Source: Photobacterium halotolerans DSM 18316 (GTDB lineage: Bacteria > Pseudomonadota > Gammaproteobacteria > Enterobacterales > Vibrionaceae). Taken from it: a DNA stretch of 64,000 bases. Positions 19,277 through 29,159 of the stretch are shown piece by piece (position 1 is the first letter of the stretch; every line of letters begins with the position of its first letter). The notes beneath the pieces are model-generated. The model was not told where the DNA came from, did no database searches, and saw only the letters and a program-made list of their open reading frames with translations. The translations under genes were made by a program, and so were the position numbers. The stretch lies in the NCBI RefSeq assembly GCF_000425165.1, contig NZ_AULG01000024.1:1-64000 (forward strand), given 5' to 3'.

Positions 19277-20144
19277 TCTTTTCCGCCAGAGACATGGCCA
19301 GATTGTTGTCGTAGTACGCTGCTTCATTAATGAAATGCGGGTAAGCTTCATAATCGCCGTCCCAGCAAATCTCACTGCCGTCAAACAGGGTAAAGATAGG
19401 ATCACCGCCATGCAGAGGCCTGAAATCGTTATCCTGTACATTTTTATGCACCATGCCGATTCGCTCGCCTTGCGCATTTTCTGGCAGTTTTAAGGTTTCT
19501 GTGTAACGGAATGCTTCATAGGTCGGCGGCAGTTCCGGCAACTGGCCTTTGTTGTACAGATCGACATAATCCAGGATATGGCCTGTCATTGTCTCCATCC
19601 AGTCCAGCACATCCTGGCGAATGACAGATTGCGGCTGAGGGCCAATTTCAACAATCACGCCCTGCTCTGCAATCGAGCAGACAAACTTATGTTCAGCCAG
19701 TGGAATTTGATCTTCAAAGACCACTACAGCTTCAGGCATCTGCGCTTTAACATACGCGCCCATTCGGATATTGAAATCATCCGATTGCAGCACAATCAAG
19801 GTTGGCCCCATGTTGCTGGTTGTATTGTGTAAATCAATGATGAAATCTGTTTTGGCATTCCCTTTTGGTCCCAAAACCGCATTCATGACCTTCGCCCTGC
19901 TTTGTTCATAGTTCGCCAGCTCAGGGTTGGCCAGATCTTCCACCGCAAACTGACGGTTCAGATCGCTGTCAAGGTAGCGTTTATTCTCTTCATGCGCTTT
20001 GGGATTAGCAAACAGAGTCTGCGTAGTGAAGCTCTCTCGGGTAATGCGACTGGCATCTTGCTGCCATTTACGCAACAGATAAATACCGCTGAATTCATTA
20101 CCGTGAGTACCGCCCACAACGGCTACAGAATTAATGCTTTTCAT
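19260..20144 (-). CDS. Aspartoacylase / AstE-AspA family deacylase
   Basis: 294 residues from ATG 20142-20144 (MKSINSVAVVGGTHGNEFSG); another in-frame ATG lies nine bases upstream and the choice is uncertain. Zinc carboxypeptidase-like fold: GGTHGNE (His14, Glu17) and DLHNTTSNMG supply the metal ligands, LDSDLNR and IVEIGPQP supply substrate-binding and catalytic residues. The family hydrolyses N-acyl amino acids such as N-acetylaspartate, or aminoacylase-3 type substrates. Monocistronic, tail-to-tail with the DOPA-dioxygenase-family gene. Confidence 0.85.
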   Translation of the reverse strand: MKSINSVAVVGGTHGNEFSGIYLLRKWQQDASRITRESFTTQTLFANPKAHEENKRYLDSDLNRQFAVEDLANPELANYEQSRAKVMNAVLGPKGNAKTDFIIDLHNTTSNMGPTLIVLQSDDFNIRMGAYVKAQMPEAVVVFEDQIPLAEHKFVCSIAEQGVIVEIGPQPQSVIRQDVLDWMETMTGHILDYVDLYNKGQLPELPPTYEAFRYTETLKLPENAQGERIGMVHKNVQDNDFRPLHGGDPIFTLFDGSEICWDGDYEAYPHFINEAAYYDNNLAMSLAEKITVEL

Positions 20145-20260
20145 CCTTATCATCACCACTTGGATTATCAGAAAACTTGAAGAGAATCTCAGTATGCCAG
20201 CCTTCTTAACGGCAAACAAACGAATAAACAGGCGGATTTAAGGCAAACCTATTCAAATGC

Positions 20261-20674
20261 TTAATGTGTTACCTTGCCTCTCATCGATTTGACCTGTCCG
20301 CGCTGGGTTTTCTTATCCACCCGCCGCCGCTGAGAGGATTTGGTCGGCTTTGTGGGCTGGCGCTTTTTCTCTTGCTTTGTTGCTGACTGAATCAGAGTCT
20401 GCAATCTCTGCAGAGCATCTTCTTTATTCTGCTCCTGAGTTCTGAACTGCTGTGCCTTGATGATAATGACACCCTCTTTGGTTATCCGCTGATCAGAGAG
20501 CTGCAACAGCTTTTCTTTATAAAAATCAGGCAAACTGGAGCGCTTAATATCAAAACGCAAGTGTATGGCGCTGGAAACTTTATTCACATTCTGCCCTCCC
20601 GCTCCCTGCGCGCGAATGGCGGTAATTTCTATTTCCCAGTCTGCTATTTGTACTGTGTTCGATATCTGCAACAT
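20261..20674 (-). CDS. arfB: Alternative ribosome-rescue peptidyl-tRNA hydrolase ArfB
   Basis: 137 residues. N-terminal class I release-factor domain with the catalytic GGQ (residues 26-28 in RAQGAGGQNVNKVSSAIHLR) and the C-terminal basic tail (KKRQPTKPTKSSQRRRVDKK) that enters the empty mRNA channel of stalled ribosomes. Frees nascent chains from non-stop complexes independently of tmRNA. Size fits ArfB/YaeJ (140). ATG 20672-20674 chosen; a GTG two codons upstream is possible. Confidence 0.93.
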   Translation of the reverse strand: MLQISNTVQIADWEIEITAIRAQGAGGQNVNKVSSAIHLRFDIKRSSLPDFYKEKLLQLSDQRITKEGVIIIKAQQFRTQEQNKEDALQRLQTLIQSATKQEKKRQPTKPTKSSQRRRVDKKTQRGQVKSMRGKVTH

Positions 20675-20876
20675 AACCACTTAATCGTTTGGACTTCCCT
20701 ACTGGTATTATCTGGGCCTGAAGCCTGAAATACCAGCGAAAAGCCAACTTACCCAGGCTAATTACACCTTCAATCTGTGATCCGCTCTGCATCTCGCTGT
20801 CGGGGGGATTCATCGTATCCTTGAGTGATCGTATCCTGTCGTCATCAACAATCATTATGTTTTACAACAGTCAGTT

Positions 20877-21209
20877 ATGAATATTTTACTGGGGTATATT
20901 GCAGAGTCAGGCCAGTTTATACGTCCTTGGATCAGTGACATCGCAACGGCCATGATGGCATGCCTGCTCGTGGTGTTCGGCTCAGATATCAATATGATCC
21001 TGCGGCGCTACCTGTCAGGAACAAACTTTATCCTGCGGACCTGTGCCTTTATTTTTGTCAATGCGTTCGGCTTTGGTTTTCTGATTGTCGCCATCGCACC
21101 CTGGTTAGCCAAACAGCTTAGCGGGATGAGTAACGTGTGGCTGTTTACAGTAGTACTGGGCACGTTCATCTTTCTTGGCAGCTGGGCGCAAAGGAATAAC
21201 CAGGTGTAA
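20877..21209 (+). CDS. DUF3392 family inner-membrane protein
   Basis: 110 residues with three hydrophobic segments (about 23-39, 55-77, 87-103). The pattern MNILLGYIAESGQFIRPWIS and VFGSDINMILRRYLSG matches the DUF3392 family of gamma-proteobacteria, which has no known function. Single gene, followed by a strong terminator shared with the convergent lipoprotein gene. Confidence 0.8.
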   Translation: MNILLGYIAESGQFIRPWISDIATAMMACLLVVFGSDINMILRRYLSGTNFILRTCAFIFVNAFGFGFLIVAIAPWLAKQLSGMSNVWLFTVVLGTFIFLGSWAQRNNQV

Positions 21210-21233
21210 AAAAACCGCCTTGCGGCGGTTAAT
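21207..21233. terminator. Bidirectional rho-independent terminator
   Basis: AAAAAAACCGCC-TTGC-GGCGGTTAATC; stem AACCGCC/GGCGGTT between convergent DUF3392 and DUF4382 genes. On the minus strand the stem is followed by seven Ts. Confidence 0.85.
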
Positions 21234-21249
21234 CTATTGGATAGCCCGA

Positions 21250-22185
21250 TTAGAAATTCACGGTCAAACCATCTGTGCCAAGTATTTGATCCAGTAGTGT
21301 GGTATCAACAATCAGTGTATCACCTGCTTGCTCAGGATCATCTTCATTACCGTTACAGACCAGGTTCAGGTCATAAGTATCTAATGGCAAATAACCGATC
21401 TCATACTGACCCGCGACAGGATCAACAGCTGCTGATGCCAAAGGTTCATTGTCCGAACCTAAATCACCAAATTGACCGCCATTGGCTATTGAATAAATAT
21501 AGACAAATGCATCAGACAGGTCGCCGCTACACAGCGATGCGCTAACCGTGCCGTCAATAGCAGCGACTGCTGTATTATCAACCACACGAACACCACGAGG
21601 CTTCAGCAGGTAACCGTTGGCATTAAGTACCATACTTTTGCGCAAATCAAACTCAATGGTATAAGCCTGAGTTGAATCAGCCTCGACAGTGAATCCATCA
21701 AGTTTCAGTTCACCGCTTGGAACACGAATACCTTCTACAGCATCACTTTCAGTAACAATATGCGAATAAGGTGTGCCGTCAGTATATGTCCCCTTTTCCA
21801 GTACAGAGAGGCGCATCTGAGTATATTGGCCAGCAAGTAATACTTCATCGCTCAACACCTGAAGAGCATTTACACCTTGATAATCCAGCAGGTCAATCAC
21901 CATGAACTCAGGATTCCCGTTCGCATCCTGAGGAATAGAAAGTCCATCTGGCACGCACGACGCCGAGCTTTGAGCAGCGGCAAAAGACGTTGTTCCCCAA
22001 GACGCTTCGCTGCCCCCTGTGTGATGAACCGTAATATTGTTAAATGCCACACAAACTTGCTTTAAACCATCAACCGGGGCGTCCGACATAGCCAGGGAAA
22101 GTTTTCCCGTCGACTGGTCATCTGAATCTGAGCCACAACCTGCCAGTAACATACTCACCGTACCGGCTATCATTAATTTTTTCAT
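21250..22185 (-). CDS. DUF4382 domain lipoprotein
   Basis: 311 residues. Lipoprotein signal peptide MKKLMIAGTVSMLLAGCGSD with lipobox LLAGC (Cys17), then an Asp/Ser-rich linker. GKLSLAMSDAPVDGLKQVCV and the following VAFNNITVHH segment are the DUF4382 start; beta-rich throughout. A carboxypeptidase-regulatory-like ending (PLASAAVDPVAGQYEIGYLP, DTYDLNLVC) is plausible. Outer-membrane-anchored or periplasmic; role unknown. Confidence 0.85.
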   Translation of the reverse strand: MKKLMIAGTVSMLLAGCGSDSDDQSTGKLSLAMSDAPVDGLKQVCVAFNNITVHHTGGSEASWGTTSFAAAQSSASCVPDGLSIPQDANGNPEFMVIDLLDYQGVNALQVLSDEVLLAGQYTQMRLSVLEKGTYTDGTPYSHIVTESDAVEGIRVPSGELKLDGFTVEADSTQAYTIEFDLRKSMVLNANGYLLKPRGVRVVDNTAVAAIDGTVSASLCSGDLSDAFVYIYSIANGGQFGDLGSDNEPLASAAVDPVAGQYEIGYLPLDTYDLNLVCNGNEDDPEQAGDTLIVDTTLLDQILGTDGLTVNF

Positions 22186-22340
22186 TCGACTGCTCCACTC
22201 GCTTTTTGAGCAAGCTTAGCGAGTTCTTGCAGTCAAAGCATTATCGGCAACGAAAGTTAACAACAAGATGACAGTAAAGTGCAAAAAATACCTGAAAGGC
22301 ATAAGCCGGTAAAAAAACAAGCTTCTTATTTGTTACGGGC

Positions 22341-22580
22341 TCAATCCATCCGTATGCAGCCATGCTGCACAGAGCGAGGATTTTCAAGGCGATGAAGACA
22401 GGAACCGACTGACTGCAGATCCTGATATTGATACTTAACGACCATCGCGGCCGCCAGCAGCAAGCCAATCAGCGAGAGACGAGTCAGCCACAGCCATTGC
22501 TTATGCAATGCCATTGCAAGTGTGAACAAACACCCTACAACGATAAGCAGCAAACTTGGTGCAATATAACCAAAAAGCAC
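22341..22580 (-). CDS. Small putative membrane protein
   Basis: 79 residues from a GTG start at 22578-22580 with AGGTGAG before it. Two hydrophobic segments (IAPSLLLIVVGCLFTLAMAL and LIGLLLAAAMVVKYQY) separated by a short basic loop. No family recognised. It lies alone between the DUF4382 lipoprotein and the FabG-type gene. Could be spurious; the hydrophobic pattern is the only support. Confidence 0.4.
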   Translation of the reverse strand: MLFGYIAPSLLLIVVGCLFTLAMALHKQWLWLTRLSLIGLLLAAAMVVKYQYQDLQSVGSCLHRLENPRSVQHGCIRMD

Positions 22581-22803
22581 TCACTCACCTCAAAAATATG
22601 CCGATTGGCGAAATAATACGGTGTTATTCACAATATTTAAAGGTGATTTATATACATTTACACTCACTGAGATAGCTATCGACATCAGGACAAATGACTA
22701 TAAATACATACTTGAACTGAGATCTCACTTGAAAGACTTAAAAATAGAAAAGCCTCGATTTCTCAAGGCTTCTGTGTACAAAGCAACGGCAGAAACAAGA
22801 GAA

Positions 22804-23538
22804 TTAAATGACAAGACCACCATCAATTTTCAGTGTCTGCCCCGTGATAAACGCAGAATGATCACTGGCTAAAAACAACGCACCGTTTGCAATATCTTCT
22901 GGCTTACCCATACGCTGCAATGGCGTTTTCGACTTCATATACTCCAGAATTTTTTCAGGCAGGTTAACAGTCAGCGGCGTTTCCACAAAACCAGGGGCGA
23001 TACAGTTAGCTCGTACCTGCGCACCTTTTCGTGAAAATTCCTTAGCCCAGCCCTTGGTCATTGCAATCACGCCACCTTTCGTGGCGGCATAATTGCTTTG
23101 CCCGATATTACCATCAGTACCTACCACAGATGACATGGTAATGATTGATCCTGCGCCGGACGCCATCATGACAGGTGCAACTGCCTGCGTCATATTGAAT
23201 ACCCCTTTCAGGTTCACGTCCAACACTATATCCCACTCATCTTCCGTCATTTTCTCAATCAGATTATCTCTGGTGATCCCCGCATTATTGACCAGCACAT
23301 CTACACGACCATAATCTTTTACAATGTTGTCAACAAAGCGACTTACCGACTCCCGGTCACAGACATTCAGCTCAATGGCTTTTACATTTTTGTAAGTTTT
23401 CTCCAGTTCAGCCATTGCTGCTGCATTCATATCACAGGCATAGACTACCTCAGCCTGCTGGTTGGCAAAGGTCTCCACAATACAACGGCCTATACCTTGT
23501 GCGCCTCCCGTTACGATGCAAACCTTATTGTTCAACAT
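22804..23538 (-). CDS. FabG-type short-chain dehydrogenase/reductase
   Basis: 244 residues. Rossmann motif TGGAQGIGR (residues 10-18), NNAGITRDNL (84-93), catalytic Asn109, Ser137, Tyr150 and Lys154 (NYAATKGG). The IAPGFVETPL and SAFITGQTLKIDGG blocks are as in 3-oxoacyl-ACP reductases, so the most likely reaction is NADPH-dependent reduction of 3-oxoacyl thioesters. It stands outside any fab cluster and is divergent from a LysR regulator, suggesting a dedicated, regulated accessory reductase. Confidence 0.87.
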   Translation of the reverse strand: MLNNKVCIVTGGAQGIGRCIVETFANQQAEVVYACDMNAAAMAELEKTYKNVKAIELNVCDRESVSRFVDNIVKDYGRVDVLVNNAGITRDNLIEKMTEDEWDIVLDVNLKGVFNMTQAVAPVMMASGAGSIITMSSVVGTDGNIGQSNYAATKGGVIAMTKGWAKEFSRKGAQVRANCIAPGFVETPLTVNLPEKILEYMKSKTPLQRMGKPEDIANGALFLASDHSAFITGQTLKIDGGLVI

Positions 23539-23935
23539 ACTTAATTCCCTCTTAGTTCAAAAAACTGAAGCGAAAATCGAATCCAGTGCGGGCACACTGC
23601 TTCACCGCTCACTTCCATCATGCTGATTTTAGATGAAACAAATCAAAAGATTACCCTCAATGCTGCAATTCACCTTTGCGACCACCCTGATGAATCTATT
23701 AATCGAATCGCCCTGCTGCATACCGCAGCGATAATAAACAAACCTATCAAGACAGTTTGTTACCAATATGACATTAAATTACATGTGTCGCATTTACCCT
23801 TTGAGTTACCTGTACTATTTCATATAAAACAGAGGATTAGTGATTATCTTCCCCCCGTCATGAACTCTTCACTGGTAATGAAGATGACGTTTGCTATAAA
23901 TGTATCAGGGAAGTGCGCAAGGATCAGATGCAGAC
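23539..23935. promoter_or_regulatory. Divergent control region, FabG-type reductase / LysR regulator
   Basis: About 400 AT-rich bases with no credible gene. Being between a LysR-type regulator and a divergent enzyme gene, it should hold the regulator's T-N11-A operator; I could not single one out. Confidence 0.45.
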
Positions 23936-24892
23936 ATGCTTGATAAAGTAGTTTTTTTTCTACACGTAGTGCGAAATGGCTCGTTAAGTGAAGCTGCAAA
24001 GCAATACGGAATTTCTGCGTCTGCCGGCAGTCGCTGGCTCAATGAACTGGAAGAAAGCATGGGAGTCAGCCTGTTAAAAAGGACGACACGAAAAATATCA
24101 CCTACACAGGCAGGACAGCGTTTATATGACAGGTTTAACCTGATAAACGGTGAGATCAATGATGTGTTCAATGAAGTTCAGAATCTGAGTAATGAAGATA
24201 AAGGTCAGATACGCATCGCCAGCACACCGCTGTTTGCTAAGCATTACCTTAGCCAGATTATTGGTGAATATGTCCAGCTCCACCCGTCTATCAGCTTTTT
24301 TGTTCTTGAAACAGCATTCGAAGTCGATCATGTTCATGAAGTGGATTTCGCTATCCGTGCCAACGCAACCTACAGAGGTTTTCAGGATAAAGACAGCCTG
24401 CTGGTAAAACGATCGCTTATCCGTGAACCACTGGTCGCCTGCTGTTCACCCACTTATATCGCTCAGTACGGTGAGCCACGCTTCCCCGAACAGTTAAAGC
24501 AGCATTTTTGCCTTTACGCCACAACACTGGTCGGAGGCAATAAATGGATATTTGAGCAAAATGGTGAGTACAACTCAGTAGAAATAGCCCAAACCGTTGA
24601 AGCTGACGACAGTGAAATACTGAAGAATATTGCGCTTGCCGGAGGTGGCATTGCTTATCTGCCTTACAGTCTTGTCAGCGAAGAACTAAATAACGGCCGG
24701 CTTCAAGCTGTTCTCAAAAATTATGTCAGCAGCCAGTTTGAACTTAACCTTTACTTTAAACCCCGTAAATATATGCCTGTACGTTGTGTCAATTTTAAAG
24801 ACTATTTAATTGTACGCGTTGAGGAAATGGACAGAATAAATAAAAAAGCGCTGGGATTATCTGATCCCATAAAAAGACGAGCAACAATATAA
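23936..24892 (+). CDS. LysR-family transcriptional regulator
   Basis: 318 residues from ATG 23936 (MLDKVVFFLHVVRNGSLSEA); an in-frame ATG 36 bases upstream is possible. N-terminal winged helix: GSLSEAAKQYGISASAGSRW and LNELEESMGVSLLKRTTRKI, then a linker helix and a type 2 periplasmic-binding-like effector domain (FAIRAN, GGIAYLPYSLVSEELNNGRL). The effector is unknown. Divergent from the FabG-type reductase, its likely target. Confidence 0.9.
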   Translation: MLDKVVFFLHVVRNGSLSEAAKQYGISASAGSRWLNELEESMGVSLLKRTTRKISPTQAGQRLYDRFNLINGEINDVFNEVQNLSNEDKGQIRIASTPLFAKHYLSQIIGEYVQLHPSISFFVLETAFEVDHVHEVDFAIRANATYRGFQDKDSLLVKRSLIREPLVACCSPTYIAQYGEPRFPEQLKQHFCLYATTLVGGNKWIFEQNGEYNSVEIAQTVEADDSEILKNIALAGGGIAYLPYSLVSEELNNGRLQAVLKNYVSSQFELNLYFKPRKYMPVRCVNFKDYLIVRVEEMDRINKKALGLSDPIKRRATI

Positions 24893-24935
24893 ATCTGTGA
24901 TCTCTGCTGACATATTGTTTCCGGTGAATTTCAGG

Positions 24936-24970
24936 CATAAAAAAACCGGGGAACCCCCGGTTTTTTTCAT
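24936..24970. terminator. Bidirectional rho-independent terminator
   Basis: AAAAAAACCGGGG-AAC-CCCCGGTTTTTTT (A-run, 6-bp GC stem, T-run) between convergent lysR-type and deaD genes. Confidence 0.9.
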
Positions 24971-24988
24971 GACATTTTCAGTCAGAAA

Positions 24989-26845
24989 TTAGTCAGCGCT
25001 TGGCTTACTGCGTTCCTGACGCGGAGCATGGTTACGCTCGCCACGGAAACTGCCACGATGGTCACCACCACGATTGCGGTCAAAGCGGCGCTCGCCTTCA
25101 CGACGGCCACGGTTTCCATCACGTGGTGCGCCATCACGGCCGCCACGACGGTGTTCGCGAAGTACGTTGTCTTCAACAACCACGGCTTTCACGTCGTTCT
25201 GACGAATACGCAATTTCTTCAGCTGGGCGATGATATCCGGGGTCATCTTTTTAGGTAACTGAACATAAGTATGTTCAGGAGCCAGTTTGATAGCACCGAT
25301 ATAGTCTTTGCTCAGACCCAGTTCGTTCGCGATGGCACCAACAATATCTTTAACCTGAACACCTTGTTCACGGCCAACTTGCAACTGGTAAGTATCCCAA
25401 TCAGCATTGTTGGATTGACGGCGCTCACGACGCTCGCCTCGTTCACTGCGCTCGCCACGCTCCGGGCGATCGCCACGGCGATCACGACGCTGCTTCTCAC
25501 GCTCGATTGCAGCAATCATAGGATCCGGACCTTTGTAGAACAATGGGCGGTTACCTTGCTGGCGTTTCAGCAGAATGGCTGCCAACGTTGTCGCATCAAC
25601 ATCCACAGAGCCTTGCAGTTTCTCAACCAGCTCTACAAATGCTTCCAGGCTTGCGCTTTCTTTCTGTTCTTCCAGCTCTTTACCCAGACGGTCCAAACGC
25701 GCCATGGCCACGTCATCACGCAGAGGAAGCTGAATTTCTTCCATACGGGATTTGGTTACGCGCTCAATGGTACGCAGCATACGGATCTGGTTGGTCCGAA
25801 CCAGAAGAATCGCTTTACCTTTACGTCCGGCACGGCCAGTACGACCAATACGGTGGATATAAGATTCCACATCGAACGGGATGTCGTAGTTAAATACGTG
25901 TGTAATGCGTGGTACATCAAGACCACGTGCAACAACATCAGTAGCTACCAGAATATCGATAACGCCACGTTTGATGTGATCAACAGTACGCTCACGCAGA
26001 GACTGAGGAATGTCACCGTGAAGTGCAGCTGCTTTAAAGCCGCGTGAAGACAACCAATCTGCCAGACGCTCAGTATCCTGACGGGTACGCACGAAGACAA
26101 TTGAAGCATCGGTTTCTTCAGTTTCCAGCATACGAATCATTGCTTCGTCTTTTTCTACGCCTTTTACGACCCAGAATTGCTGTTCTACTTTCGCTACGGT
26201 ACGGTTTTCACCCGCAACATCAATGCGTGCAGGATCGCGCAGGAATCGGTCAACGATTTCCTTCACCATAGGTGGCATAGTTGCAGAGAAAAGCACACGT
26301 TGTGCTGACTCTGGCGCTTGCTCCAGAATCCAGGTTACGTCGTCAACGAAACCCATTTTCAGCATTTCATCGGCTTCATCCAGAATGAAAGTATGCACTT
26401 CATCCAGATGCAGACGATCACGGCTGATCAGGTCTTTAACACGACCTGGAGTACCAACAACAATGTGAGCGCCAGTCTTAAGCACACGCATTTGATCGAC
26501 GATAGACGCACCGCCGTAAATTTCTAATACTTTCAGACCCTGGATATTTTTACCCAGGTTCTTAATTTCAGCGGCAACCTGAATAGCCAGCTCACGAGTC
26601 GGTGCCATAACAATTGCCTGAGGCTTATGTTGCTTCAGGTTAATTTTGTTCAGCAGTGGCAGTGAGAATGCAGCCGTTTTACCTGTACCAGTCTGAGCCT
26701 GACCCAGCGCATCGGTACCGGTTAATAGAAGTGGAATGGAAGCAGCCTGAATTGGAGTAGGTGCCACGAAGCCCATCGCATCAAGTGCGGATAAAAGAGT
26801 GTCGGCCAGTTCTAACTGGCGAAATTCTGTAACAGATTCTTGCAT
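24989..26845 (-). CDS. deaD: DEAD-box ATP-dependent RNA helicase DeaD/CsdA
   Basis: 618 residues. Q motif GFVAPTPIQ, motif I QTGTGKT (51-57), motif Ia PTRELAIQ, DEAD box in FILDEADEMLK, motif III SAT, motif VI HRIGRTGRAG. The C-terminal RNA-binding region (YIGAIKLAPEHTYVQLPKKM) is the DbpA-like domain of DeaD, followed by a basic Arg/Gly-rich tail (about 565-618). Acts in ribosome assembly, mRNA decay and cold adaptation. The 5' leader of over 100 bases before 26845 is consistent with post-transcriptional control, as in E. coli deaD, but no element was identified. Confidence 0.95.
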   Translation of the reverse strand: MQESVTEFRQLELADTLLSALDAMGFVAPTPIQAASIPLLLTGTDALGQAQTGTGKTAAFSLPLLNKINLKQHKPQAIVMAPTRELAIQVAAEIKNLGKNIQGLKVLEIYGGASIVDQMRVLKTGAHIVVGTPGRVKDLISRDRLHLDEVHTFILDEADEMLKMGFVDDVTWILEQAPESAQRVLFSATMPPMVKEIVDRFLRDPARIDVAGENRTVAKVEQQFWVVKGVEKDEAMIRMLETEETDASIVFVRTRQDTERLADWLSSRGFKAAALHGDIPQSLRERTVDHIKRGVIDILVATDVVARGLDVPRITHVFNYDIPFDVESYIHRIGRTGRAGRKGKAILLVRTNQIRMLRTIERVTKSRMEEIQLPLRDDVAMARLDRLGKELEEQKESASLEAFVELVEKLQGSVDVDATTLAAILLKRQQGNRPLFYKGPDPMIAAIEREKQRRDRRGDRPERGERSERGERRERRQSNNADWDTYQLQVGREQGVQVKDIVGAIANELGLSKDYIGAIKLAPEHTYVQLPKKMTPDIIAQLKKLRIRQNDVKAVVVEDNVLREHRRGGRDGAPRDGNRGRREGERRFDRNRGGDHRGSFRGERNHAPRQERSKPSAD

Positions 26846-27059
26846 TGGGATCCCAATAGGTAATCGAACGTAAACGGGGCCCCTTTGCCTTTAACACGGT
26901 TCAGCAACTGTATCCACAAGCATGGGCCTCGACTAAGGCGCGCATTGTGCGCTATTCAAGTCGAAATTACCAGAAAAAATTGATTGCTGTCACAAATTAT
27001 AACTTAAGCAATTATTTATTATTCAAACAGCTTGCGATATGTACACTCTGATAAGTTTT

Positions 27060-28748
27060 CTAGGCATACTGATTCTCATCCCATTGAAAATATTGATTCC
27101 TGCCACCTTGTTTGGCGAGATATAGCCCCTGATCAGCGCCTGCTAACAGTACCTCTTCCTGAATACCTTCCGTCGGCACTCTGGAATACAGCCCCATGCT
27201 GATACTGATAACCCCTTGACGCGTACCAGAATGCGGGATCTTTAACTGATTGACGGCATCAAGCATTTCCTCAGCCAGCAGCCGGAGCGCCTCAGCATCC
27301 ATTTCCGGTACAAGACAGACAAATTCTTCGCCGCCATAACGACTGAAGACCGCTTTCTCATACCGGTTCACTATATTGTCTAATGTCACCGCGACCTGTT
27401 TAAGACACACATCGCCTCTCTGGTGCCCATAGGTATCATTAAACGACTTAAAATGATCCACATCCAGAATAATAATGCTTAGCGGTAAGTTTCTGCGTTT
27501 GGCCACCTGCCAGTATCGCTTCAACGTCAAATCAAAAAAGCGTCTGTTCGCCACGCCGGTCAGGCCATCCTGCATGGACCAGGCTTCCAGCCGCCGGTTA
27601 GCGTCTTCTAATGCTTTATTGGTCTGCTGTAATTCCTGAGTGCGTAAATGCACACGCTGTTCAAGTTCAGCATTCAGCCTGGTCAGTGCTTCGTGGCTTT
27701 GCTTAATCACGATTTGCTGGCCCAGCGCCGCGCCAAATAATTTCATGATCTCTTTCTGGTGATCAGTCAGACTTCGCTGGCTGATCAGGTTATCTGCTGC
27801 AATCCAGCCAATACAGTTGTCACTGTTCCACATGGATATCATGGCATTCCAGCCTGTACCGACCTGCTGCGTACCGTAATAGAGAGGCGCATTTTCCTTA
27901 ACGACTACCACATCTTTGCGACTGAGTGCCTCATGCACCAGCGGATGATCGGGAATATCGTTAACAAAAGTGCGGCGGGACACAACGTTGCCCTGGGGAT
28001 CAGTGCCGTACGTCCCCTGCATGGTGTACTGCTGCATATCGGTCAGAAAGATAGCTAACCGGTCAATGCCCAGCTTTTGCCGGCCCAGCTCTATCGCGGT
28101 TCTGTACAAACAATCCAGATCGCTGGATTCTGCCAGTGCCAGCGTGACTTCATGTAACTGCTTTAATAGAGATAAATATTCTCTGAGCGAGTAGTTGCGA
28201 ACTTCCAGTTCTGCCTCAACACTGCGCCGGCTGATATTATGTGTCAGTGCTTCTTCTCGCAGCATGTGCACGCTGATATCAGACGCTATCAATAGCAGCA
28301 CTCGCTCGAAGGCTTTCAGGTTGTCATCCAGCCGTTCCGGGGTGAGCGTTTCCGCGTATAAATAGGCAACAGCTTTTTCGTGCATAATGATCGGAAAAAT
28401 CACTCGGCGCCAATCGCCTGACTGATCTTTCCAGATGGCTTTGAACGGTGTTGCAGACTGTGCAGAAACGCTCTTACGGAATTGTTTGGATTCTGAAAGT
28501 AAATCCGGCGGCACACCATTGTAATTCGACAAGGGTAAAGGATGCAGGTAGTACTTAAACTCTTCATTACCCATCCAGCTCGCCAGCACTTTCGATTGGC
28601 CTTCATGCTCAACAAGCAATGTCAGATAGGTTAAATCCAGCATATGATGCAGCGTTGAAAGCAAACGATGGCACCAGCGCTCCATGTTTGCCTGACGGGC
28701 AAGCGTATCAACGAGTTTATCCAACTCATCGTTGAGTTTAAACGGCAT
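27060..28748 (-). CDS. Diguanylate cyclase, GAF plus GGDEF
   Basis: 562 residues, no membrane segment. Residues about 200-350 look like a GAF sensor (DLDCLYRTAIELGRQKLGID, RLAIFLTD), a coiled-coil linker (LEQRVHLRTQELQQTNKALE) follows, then a GGDEF domain with RYGGEEF at 472-476 and the DGLTGVANRRFFD start. The active-site motif is intact, so synthesis of c-di-GMP is expected. The four residues where the inhibitory RxxD I-site would sit read YEKA, so product inhibition through that site is probably absent. Divergent from rnb. Confidence 0.92.
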   Translation of the reverse strand: MPFKLNDELDKLVDTLARQANMERWCHRLLSTLHHMLDLTYLTLLVEHEGQSKVLASWMGNEEFKYYLHPLPLSNYNGVPPDLLSESKQFRKSVSAQSATPFKAIWKDQSGDWRRVIFPIIMHEKAVAYLYAETLTPERLDDNLKAFERVLLLIASDISVHMLREEALTHNISRRSVEAELEVRNYSLREYLSLLKQLHEVTLALAESSDLDCLYRTAIELGRQKLGIDRLAIFLTDMQQYTMQGTYGTDPQGNVVSRRTFVNDIPDHPLVHEALSRKDVVVVKENAPLYYGTQQVGTGWNAMISMWNSDNCIGWIAADNLISQRSLTDHQKEIMKLFGAALGQQIVIKQSHEALTRLNAELEQRVHLRTQELQQTNKALEDANRRLEAWSMQDGLTGVANRRFFDLTLKRYWQVAKRRNLPLSIIILDVDHFKSFNDTYGHQRGDVCLKQVAVTLDNIVNRYEKAVFSRYGGEEFVCLVPEMDAEALRLLAEEMLDAVNQLKIPHSGTRQGVISISMGLYSRVPTEGIQEEVLLAGADQGLYLAKQGGRNQYFQWDENQYA

Positions 28749-29159
28749 GCTTTTCCTTACGCGATTATCTGTCTTATCACTTCATCGTGGGTAGAACAGA
28801 GTACAAAATACTCCAGATTGAAAATAATAACGACCTCAGGTGCACACTTCGAAAATCAAAGGATAACTTTCTGCAACATTTGTGACCAATCATTAATATG
28901 AACAATTAATGTCCGCTGTGCCGGCAGAAAAGCCGGCTCAGCTATTGATACATATATCATTGTATATTAAGTCGTTCTGAGATTTTCCCGGCCAATGATG
29001 GCCTACATCTTTCTGACCAGAATTCCTGCAGGATGAATAGCTTTAACAACAGTACTCGCTGCCCGGCTTAACAGCGAAAGCCGGAAAAGTCGGATTACCC
29101 TTGGTTTTGAGCCTGTTAATACGTATAGTGTGACGGTTCATAATCCGGGACCAGGCATA
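28749..29159. promoter_or_regulatory. Divergent region between the GAF-GGDEF gene and rnb
   Basis: 411 bp with no gene. A perfect hairpin GCCGGC-AGAAAA-GCCGGC is at 28920-28937, and AT-rich TATACATTGTATATTA-like promoter sequence lies at 28950-28970. The rnb leader also holds GCCCGGCTT/AAGCCGG complementary segments (29060-29085). Confidence 0.4.

Noticed and set aside
20580..20855. 91-codon frame overlapping arfB
   Set aside because: Antiparallel logic does not apply (same strand) but half of it lies inside arfB in another frame; no family or RBS.
22621..22872. 83-codon plus-strand frame
   Set aside because: Its end overlaps the FabG-type gene antisense and there is no RBS or recognisable family.
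23620..23943. 107-codon frame in the lysR/fabG-type divergent region
   Set aside because: Low-complexity-free but unrecognised, no RBS, and fills a region expected to hold two promoters.
25271..26047. 258-codon plus-strand frame inside deaD
   Set aside because: Antisense shadow of a strongly conserved helicase gene.
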